Notes under the pieces: generated by a model
Database searches by the model: none
Told to the model about the DNA's origin: nothing
The model's input: the letters and a program-made list of their open reading frames with translations, nothing else
DNA from: Thermoplasmata archaeon
GTDB taxonomy: Archaea; Thermoplasmatota; Thermoplasmata; Lutacidiplasmatales; UBA184
Direction: 5' to 3'
Length of the DNA: 6,556 nt
NCBI GenBank assembly: GCA_021823085.1
Contig: JAKAPG010000093.1
Coordinates: 1-6,556, forward strand
Program-made: the position numbers and the translations under genes
Part shown: positions 1 to 6,400 of the stretch, one piece after another
How positions within the stretch are numbered: position 1 is the stretch's first letter
Layout of the letters: each line of letters starts with the position of its first letter

Positions 1-204
1 CACCGTCACGGTGCCCGAGCTCGGGCTCGCCGTGTACCCGCTCGGCGCGACGATCGAGTAGCTGTACGCTCCGTTCTGCACCTCAAAGACGATCGACGAG
101 CCGGCCGAACCCGATCCGACCGTCCCCGTTTCCTCGACCCCGTTCAACAGCACCGACCACGTCGCGCCGGCCGGAAGGCCGCTCTCCGTGAACGTCAGCG
201 GGAA
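1..204 (-). repeat. LTFTESGLP domain copy R3 (second gene, cut by window edge)
   Basis: Residues 1093-1160 of the second protein, from FPLTFTESGL to SSGTVTV. Over positions 1-200 it differs from R2 at only three bases (26, 147, 150), with a perfect 120-bp run at 27-146. Position 26 changes Ile to Ser, and the pair 147/150 changes VLNG to LLNG. The start FPLTF and the LLNG block match R1 rather than R2. The frame is the same in both genes. Confidence 0.92.
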
Positions 205-3200
205 CGGGCCCGGACAGGTCGGGCGGGGCTCTTCCGCGATCAGGTAGAGCGTCCCCGGGCCGGCGACGTGAAGGGTTGTGGAGGCCGAGGCCGGATCACG
301 GACGGAAAGCGAGTTCCCGCCAAAGCCGCCGACGGCGGCCCAGGAGAAGCCGCAGCCCAACCCCTCCGAGATGGAGTAGCTGCCGCTCGTCAAGGAGAGG
401 GTCGTGCCGTCGGCCACGGGCTGACCGTTCACGGTGATGACCGTCGCTCCGGGCGTCGACTCGACCACCGTCACGTCGTACGCGGTGCGCGTGAACTCCG
501 CGGTGAGGCTCCCTCCCGGCCCGCTCACCGTGGCGGTCGAGCCGCTCACCAAGACCGGGCCCTGCGTGGCCCACGACGCGAACGACCAGCCGGCGGCGGG
601 CGACGGAGCCACCGCGAACGGCCCCTCCGATACCGCCAGCGCGGAGGTGCTCGCATAGCTCGTCCCATTGAAGTCGATGGAACCCGCCCCGCTCGGCACC
701 ACATTGAGCCCCAGCGAGACCGGCGGAGGCTCGTAGGCGAAGGTAGCGATGATCGTCACCGGGCCCGAAACCGACACCCCGGTTTGCGGCGCGTAGATGT
801 CCCCGAACGCGGCGGCCGAGGCCGGCGTCGCTGACCAGTCGAGGAAGGTGTAATCCGAGGACGGTTCGGCCGTTAGGGTCTCCAACCATGCGGCGGCCGA
901 GCCGACGAACGGCACGGGCGCCGTGGCACCGTTGGCCACCCTCGCGCCATTGACGACGAAGCTCCCACCGGAGAGCAGGTTCACCCGGTAGCTGGCGAGC
1001 GGGTCGAACAACGCCGTGAGGTTGTCGGCGTCGTACTCGAGGTTCGTGCTCACGCTCGGCTGGGAAAGATCGGTCTGGACCGTGGCCGTGAACGGGAACC
1101 ATCCCTGGAACGACCAGCCCGCCGCGGGTGTCGCGCTAAGGGGGTAGCTCCCGACGGGAAGGGCCAGCTGGCCCGAGTTCGGCGTGCTCGCCACCACCGG
1201 CAGCCCGTCCAGGCGGAGCGAGCCGTTGCCGTACCAGAAGACGTCGGCTTGCGCGGTTTCGGCCGAGAGCACGTAGTTGAGCGTCAGGTTGATCGTGGTG
1301 CTCGATCCGGTGAGGTCGAGCCAAGTGTACGGATACGCGACCGCCGCGACGGAACCTCCCCCGCCCGAGAGCTGCCAGCCGGTGAAGTTGGAGCCGGCGG
1401 GAGGCAGTGCCTGGATCCCGTAGATGCCCGGCGCGAGCTCGATCGCCCCGCCGCTCGACACCGTCGCGAGCGGGGGTCCCGCGTTGAAGTAGAAGCCGGG
1501 ATTGACCAGGACCGAGCCTCCCAGCTCGCTCACTCCGGGACTCACGGTGGCGGCCGCGACGTTCACCGTGACCGATACCGGGGGAGGCGAGCCCGGGGCC
1601 GCGAACAGCGCGGTCACCGCCCCGTTACCGGTCAATGTGAGGGTGGTGTAGGGATCCAAGCGGTCTTGGACCGACACCGCCCCTCTGGTCTGCCAGCCTT
1701 CGAAGACGGCCCCGGCAGTCGGTAGCGCCGCGATCCCGTACTCTCCCAGCGCGAGCCCCTCCACCGTGGAGGGCGCCGCGTACGACTGGGAGAGGAAGTA
1801 GGCGGATCCCGTGCCGGACCCACCGGAACCGACGGACAGGCTCGCCGACGGCCCCCCGCAGGTAGGGATGGAGAAGTTCGTCGAGGGATAGACTCCGAAG
1901 CCGAGGCCGTTGGCATAGTAGTACGGGTCGAACTGGCGATACTTTCCAAAGTCGTTCGAGACACCGGAATAATCCGTGGCGCCGAAGGCGAATCCGCGGT
2001 CGCTGCAAGAGTAGCTGTACCAGGGGAAGCTGCACCAAGCGCTTCCGAGGCGGTCGGAGCATCCGTACTGGAACGAGCCGAACGCGTCCGAGCCGTTGTC
2101 GTAGGCGATCGCCCCGAGGTCCTGGGTGAAGCCGACCTCTGCGGGCGTCTGGCGAGCTGTGGCGTTGTAGAACGTGGGGGTGCCGATCTGCCACGGGCTG
2201 AGTGTGTCGTTCGCCCAGCTCGCGGGGTCGAACGTGGGACACGGGACCGCTCCGTTGGAAGGCGTGGGGTTCGGTCCGCCCGGACTGCACCCTCCGAACG
2301 AATCGTTCTCGGGGACGCTCGAATTCACCGCGTGTCCCACCTCGAAGGCAAACGCGGCCGGCCATTCGCCGCCCGGCGTCCACTGGAGCGCGTTCTGGTA
2401 AGTCTCCGTCCGGTAGGCCGGGTCGATCGGACCGGCGGGCGTGATCATCCGGAAGGAGGTGTTGGCGCCGCTCGTCAGGTCGGCCACCGAGACGATCTCC
2501 CCCAGCGGGTCGCCCGGGTAGCCGGCCATGGTGACGCTCAGCCGGTCGCCCTGGTGCATGTTGAAGAAACTCGGGCCAGTGCCGTTCGCGAGCAACGGTT
2601 CGATGAAGCACGGCAGCTCCTCGATAGAGTCGCTGTATGCCGCGGAGGGCGAGGGCGTCGTGAACAGCTGCCAGGCCACGGCGAGTCCGCTCCAGTTGTA
2701 GTTGGAGAGGAGCTCCCCCGCGTCGATCGAATCGGGATAGAGCTGCAACTCGAGGAAGCACTGGTTCATCCAGGCGGTCTGCGGCGCATCGAGGGTGAGA
2801 CCGAACCAGACGGCGGAGTACAGATCCCCCTGCTGCTGGGAGGGACTGCGATCGGTGGGCAGGGTGACGTTCCATGTGAGGTTCCCCCCGCTCCCGGGAA
2901 GGTTGGAGTAGAACTCGAGGCCGGGCTCATTGTGCCCGGAGCAGCCCGCGGCGTAGGCCGACTCTCCGTCGGCACCAGCGGGCGCGAGACCGTAGCAGGG
3001 AAGCGCCGGCGTCGAATATTGGCCCTGGACCTGGAACCAGCGGGTCAACTGGGAGGCTCCGAAGGTCGACGACAGACCCGGGACGTTCGTCGGATAGGCG
3101 GTCTTCATGATGCTCTGAATCTCGGAAGGATCCGGAACGCCCGCCACCAACGAAGGCGCGGGTGCGGCGGGCGCCGGGGGTGCGAGGGAGGGCGTGGGCT

Positions 3201-3480
3201 CGGCAGGTGCGCTGGGGAGGCCGACCGGGGCACCTGTCGGCGCGGAGACCGGGCGTTGTGGACCCGACCTCGCGGCCGACGGAAGGGTGGAGGGCGCGGC
3301 CGTGGCGATACCGCTCGTCGCAACGCTGGCGAGAATCATGATCGCGAGAACGCCTACCGCCGCCACGAAGGGCATCAGAGGTCGGGAACCTCGACCCGCC
3401 GGTCCCTTCCGTCGTCCTCCGAGCGAAGCGCTTCCCCCACCGAAGCGCCGTCGCCCCATGGTCCCACGGCCCGACGACAT
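1..3480 (-). CDS. Large secreted multidomain protein: possible glutamic-peptidase-like (G1/eqolisin) domain plus B-repeat-like modules, 3' end cut
   Basis: The frame is open for 1160 codons from ATG 3480 to position 1 with no stop. Residues from that start: a basic N-terminus (1-35), a hydrophobic signal segment (36-62, ending GIATAA), a Pro/Ala/Ser linker (63-112), and a globular domain (about 113-541) with ten cysteines and many Trp/Tyr/Phe. Then come about six beta modules of roughly 80-100 residues, each with a Gly/aromatic-Trp core such as FEGW, FTGW, FQGW or FASW, mostly ending in a TALF-like strand. A partial LTFTESGLP domain (1093-1160) closes the window. The globular domain resembles eqolisins in pattern: QTAWMNQ near the catalytic Gln position (Gln240), GD-LSVT with ADLTSG, and AAFAFE near the catalytic Glu (Glu380). 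At least 15 N-x-S/T sequons fit an extracellular glycoprotein. ATG 3480 was chosen because it lies one base past the upstream stop; ATG 3459 and 3375 are in-frame alternatives. The reading frame is secure, the enzyme assignment tentative. Confidence 0.92.
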   Translation of the reverse strand, partial: MSSGRGTMGRRRFGGGSASLGGRRKGPAGRGSRPLMPFVAAVGVLAIMILASVATSGIATAAPSTLPSAARSGPQRPVSAPTGAPVGLPSAPAEPTPSLAPPAPAAPAPSLVAGVPDPSEIQSIMKTAYPTNVPGLSSTFGASQLTRWFQVQGQYSTPALPCYGLAPAGADGESAYAAGCSGHNEPGLEFYSNLPGSGGNLTWNVTLPTDRSPSQQQGDLYSAVWFGLTLDAPQTAWMNQCFLELQLYPDSIDAGELLSNYNWSGLAVAWQLFTTPSPSAAYSDSIEELPCFIEPLLANGTGPSFFNMHQGDRLSVTMAGYPGDPLGEIVSVADLTSGANTSFRMITPAGPIDPAYRTETYQNALQWTPGGEWPAAFAFEVGHAVNSSVPENDSFGGCSPGGPNPTPSNGAVPCPTFDPASWANDTLSPWQIGTPTFYNATARQTPAEVGFTQDLGAIAYDNGSDAFGSFQYGCSDRLGSAWCSFPWYSYSCSDRGFAFGATDYSGVSNDFGKYRQFDPYYYANGLGFGVYPSTNFSIPTCGGPSASLSVGSGGSGTGSAYFLSQSYAAPSTVEGLALGEYGIAALPTAGAVFEGWQTRGAVSVQDRLDPYTTLTLTGNGAVTALFAAPGSPPPVSVTVNVAAATVSPGVSELGGSVLVNPGFYFNAGPPLATVSSGGAIELAPGIYGIQALPPAGSNFTGWQLSGGGGSVAAVAYPYTWLDLTGSSTTINLTLNYVLSAETAQADVFWYGNGSLRLDGLPVVASTPNSGQLALPVGSYPLSATPAAGWSFQGWFPFTATVQTDLSQPSVSTNLEYDADNLTALFDPLASYRVNLLSGGSFVVNGARVANGATAPVPFVGSAAAWLETLTAEPSSDYTFLDWSATPASAAAFGDIYAPQTGVSVSGPVTIIATFAYEPPPVSLGLNVVPSGAGSIDFNGTSYASTSALAVSEGPFAVAPSPAAGWSFASWATQGPVLVSGSTATVSGPGGSLTAEFTRTAYDVTVVESTPGATVITVNGQPVADGTTLSLTSGSYSISEGLGCGFSWAAVGGFGGNSLSVRDPASASTTLHVAGPGTLYLIAEEPRPTCPGPFPLTFTESGLPAGATWSVLLNGVEETGTVGSGSAGSSIVFEVQNGAYSYSIVAPSGYTASPSSGTVTV
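229..1851 (-). repeat. Array of about six diverged InlB-B-repeat-like beta modules (protein level)
   Basis: Residues 544-1084 of the second gene. Approximate units are 544-628, 634-738, 743-826, 831-915, 919-996 and 1001-1084. Most units contain a short strand pair, a LPxGxY- or PxAGxxF-like turn, then an aromatic-x-x-Trp core and a closing T-A-x-F strand. Examples are GAVFEGW with AVTALF, WSFQGW with LTALF, YTFLDW with TIIATF, and WSFASW with LTAEF. This resembles the bacterial-repeat / InlB B-repeat families found as stalks in surface adhesins. The units have diverged at DNA level, unlike the C-terminal domain, so this array is old. The last unit is the least canonical (CGFSWAAV). Confidence 0.65.
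1858..3144 (-). other. N-terminal globular domain of the second gene, eqolisin (G1)-like by motif pattern
   Basis: Residues 113-541. Compared from memory with scytalidoglutamic peptidase (catalytic Gln53 and Glu136): AVWFGLTLDAPQTAWMNQ resembles AWVGIDGDTCQTAILQ, placing Gln240 within one residue of Gln53. The distance from Glu294 to the following GD dipeptide (17 residues) equals that from Glu69 to its GD. GDRLSVT followed by ADLTSGANTSF matches GDSIQMSVT with ENLTTG and SF. WPAAFAFE resembles NAEFIIE, placing Glu380 at Glu136. Gln-to-Glu spacing is longer here (140 against 83 residues), so loops would have to be larger. The ten cysteines suggest disulfides. The alternative is an unrelated lectin-like beta-sandwich that shares only strand patterns. 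Confidence 0.42.
3294..3375 (-). other. Signal peptide hydrophobic segment of the second gene
   Basis: Residues 36-62, beginning MPFVAAVGVLAIMILA and ending in GIATAA, form a hydrophobic core preceded by an Arg/Lys-rich stretch (GRRRF, GGRRKGPAGRGSR). This is a classical Sec signal or an uncleaved N-terminal anchor. Cleavage after ATAA is plausible, since the next residues (PST) open the Pro-rich linker. The n-region is unusually long from either upstream ATG. Initiation at ATG 3375 would give an ordinary short signal peptide but leave no positive charge before the core. Confidence 0.8.
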
Positions 3481-3491
3481 CTCACTTCCCC
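3481..3491 (-). promoter_or_regulatory. Possible Shine-Dalgarno overlapping the upstream stop codon
   Basis: GGGGAAGTGAG directly precedes ATG 3480 and contains the TGA stop of the first gene. GGAAGTGA differs by one base from GGAGGTGA, the complement of the usual archaeal 16S tail, though the spacer is very short if the whole match is used. Together with the one-base gap this suggests translational coupling. The sequence before ATG 3459 (GGGCCGTGGGACC) is no better. No AT-rich TATA/BRE element is visible near the junction. Confidence 0.35.
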
Positions 3492-6400
3492 AGAGTACGT
3501 ACGAACCCCGGGGGATCGTTCCGAACCGGACCGACCGACGTCGCCGCGAGCGCGGGGGCCCCCGCTGCGACGCTTACGGAAGGACTCCCCGATCCGGCGC
3601 CCCCGTTCGCCGAGAACATGATTGCGACCGTCGCCGGGGCTCCGGTCACCGTCACGGTGCCCGAGCTCGGGATCGCCGTGTACCCGCTCGGCGCGACGAT
3701 CGAGTAGCTGTACGCTCCGTTCTGCACCTCAAAGACGATCGACGAGCCGGCCGAACCCGATCCGACCGTCCCCGTTTCCTCGACCCCGTTCAGCACCACC
3801 GACCACGTCGCGCCGGCCGGAAGGCCGCTCTCCGTGAACGTCAGCGCATACGCTGCGGGCCGAGTCGAGGTGAACGTGACGGGGACCGTCACCGGGGCTC
3901 CCTTCACGGTCACCGTCCCCGAGCTCGGAACCGCCGCGTAGCCGCTCGGCGGCATCACCGAATACGAATACGCACCGTTCGCCACCGTGAACACGACCGA
4001 AGAGCCCGTGGTCGTCTCCTCGATCCCGTTCAACAGCACCGACCACGTCGCGCCGGGGGAAAGGCCCGTCTCCGTGAACGTCAGCGGGAACGGGCCCGGG
4101 GGCACGACCACCTTCCGGGTGCCCGAGGCCGAGTTGGTGAGCCCTTGGAGGTCGGTGGCCGTCACGGTGAACCGATCGGTCCCCGCCACGAGGTCCGAGA
4201 TCGGAACCGTCCAGGTGTAGCGATCGAGGGCCGCCGATACCGTAGGAGTTCCGGAGAACGGTTGCCCGTTCACCCGAAGCGTCGTCGCGTTGAGGTCGTA
4301 GCCGCCGAACGGACTGCGCACGACCGTCGAGACCGTGACCGGTCCAGAGCCGCTCAACTGGAGCGGGGAAACGTCCATCGGGTTGAGCAGCGGTAGAACG
4401 AGCGAGAGCGGGTAGTTGGCGCCGGTGTGCACCGCCACGCCGTCGGCAAGCGGGGTTCCCAGCACCTCCGTGCTGCTCGCTACATACCACTCCAGCGTCA
4501 GGGTGAGCTGCGTGAACGCCGGGATGGTGGCGGTGAACGGCAGGAAGGTCAGGTTGAACTCCGTGACCCCCACCGGGGCTAGCATCTCGGTCATGTTCCC
4601 TTCGCCGATGAGCGTGGGACCGGCGTTGACCACGGCCACGAGCGTCACCGGCAGGTCCGCGCCCGCGCTGACGAGGCCCGCCGTGTACTCCGAGGCGAAG
4701 AAGTGGACCGCCATCGGCGTGTCGGGGCTGAGGTGCATCGCGGCGACCGACGGCGGACTGAGGCCGAACGTCCAGATCGACGAAGCGAAGGCGAGCGGGA
4801 CGCCGGTGGGCTCGTCGGCGTCCGACTGGCCCGACGGGAACTCGGTGGAGAGCGGGAAGTGCGGATATCCGCTGGTGGAGGCGAAGATCGTGGCGATGTG
4901 CTGGGCATACAGGGTCACGTTCGCCGGCGTGCTCCTCAGCACCGTCGGGGTGAATGTCTCGAAGGTGCCCCACAGCGGGGCGCCGCTGCTCGTCGGCGGG
5001 ACGCCGCTTCCCGCCGTCACCTCCTCGTTGGCCGCGCTCACGGGCGCAATCCCATACGGGTTCGCGAGCGGAAGGCCCGGACCGGGCTGGCCTGGGTAGG
5101 CTCCGCTGAACAGGCTCGTGGTCTCGAGGGCGTTCGCCGCGGGGAGCGGCACGAAGCCGGTGCCCGGGTCGTAGCCGATCGCGTGGGCGGTCACGGGACC
5201 GAGCTGTCCGTCCGTCGTGCTCGTGCCGACGACGGAGGCGAAGAAGACGGGGGCGGCGGAGCCGATCGACGGATCGGATGAGGTGGCGGCATCGTTGTGA
5301 ACGAAGACGACGGCTCCGTTCAGCTCGAAACTCCAGACGCCTGGGGAGGATTCGACGATCGCGTAGGTGTTGAACGCCCCGTTCGTCGCGGCGCTGCCGG
5401 CACCCCCGGTCACCACGACCTGGGTGTCGAAAACGGCGTTCGCCGGTACGGTGGAGGCGAACCACGCCCCCGTCGGATGTGCGGCGCTCACCGTGTAACC
5501 GAAGAGGAGCTCCGTCCCGTCCGCCAGACGGTCCGCCACGCCGAAGTAGTCGGCCGATGTACCGTAGACCGTCTCGGGGACCACCGTCTCGATCGTCGCC
5601 TCGACACCGTGGTTCGCGGCCGTCCGCTGGTCGCCCACGACGCCGACCGCGAAGGAGTCCTGCGCGAGCTCCGGGGCGAGGAAGCCGATGTTGGGGGTCC
5701 CGAGGCCCGTCGCGGGGTCCCAACCGGGTCCGGCCGTGAACGGCTGGCTCGGCGTCGGTCCGCTGTAGCCCAGCGTGATGTCGTAGAAGCTCTGGTTGTA
5801 CGCCGCGCTGTTCAGCAGGTTGTAGAAAGCGGGGCTCACGAAGCCGAGTTGCGGGTTGCTGAGGTTGCCGAGCGCGGTCGCATAGGAGTCGATCTCGCCG
5901 ATCACGCCCGCCCACATCGGCGAGGCGAGGCTCGTTCCCCCGACCAAGAACGCAAGCGCGGTGCTCCCGTCGACGTACCAATCGGCCGCCTGGAACATCG
6001 CGGGCATCGCGACGTCCGGCACTCCCCGCTGGGTCGCGTTCGGACCGCTCGTCGGAAGTCCCGGACCGACCTGCCACGCCGGCCGCGAAAACAGCTCGCT
6101 GTAGCCGCCGCCCGAGTGCTGGTCCCACGCGCTCTCGTACGCGCGTCCCGTGGGGTCAATGGTCTCGTTGACGGCGGGCGGCCCACTGACGAGATCGGTC
6201 CCGCCCGTGTTGATCGTCCCGTTCATGGCGAGCGTGGTCCCTCCGACCGCGAGCACGTACGGGTCGGACGAGGGCCACATGACCGACATCGGCGGCGAGG
6301 AACCCAGTGGCCCCGCCGAACCGTAACCGGCCGCCCCCTGGTCGCCCGACGCGGCGAGCACGGTGATTCCCAGCGCGGCCGCCATCTCGAGGAACGGGTG

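Noticed and set aside
13..26. Perfect 14-bp palindrome GCCCGAGCTCGGGC, also near-present at 3659-3672
   Set aside because: It lies inside codons for the conserved SSG of the repeated domain, without a T-run or promoter. It is best explained by coding constraint and the repeat, not as an operator or terminator.
1625..2875. Minus-strand frame of 416 codons within the second gene
   Set aside because: It lies in a different frame from the continuous 1160-codon frame, is Arg/His-rich, and has no signal, domain or repeat logic.
1858..3144. Thermopsin (A5) assignment for the N-terminal domain of the second gene
   Set aside because: Considered because thermopsins are common in such archaea, but I could not place thermopsin-type motifs, and the strand and motif order fits eqolisins better.
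3460..3481. Possible promoter or terminator between the two genes
   Set aside because: There is one base between stop and first ATG (22 if ATG 3459 is used), with no AT-rich box, no T-run and no hairpin with a poly-T tail.
2332..3621. Long plus-strand frame (429 codons) antisense to the gene junction, and a similar one at 3194-4396
   Set aside because: Both are Arg/Gly-rich low-information translations opposite well-supported genes. Their openness follows from GC-rich codons in the true frame.
3729..6128. Long alternative minus-strand frame (799 codons) inside the sedolisin gene
   Set aside because: It is an Arg-rich shadow frame typical of high-GC coding DNA, with no recognisable domain, while the S53 frame over the same bases has clear motifs.
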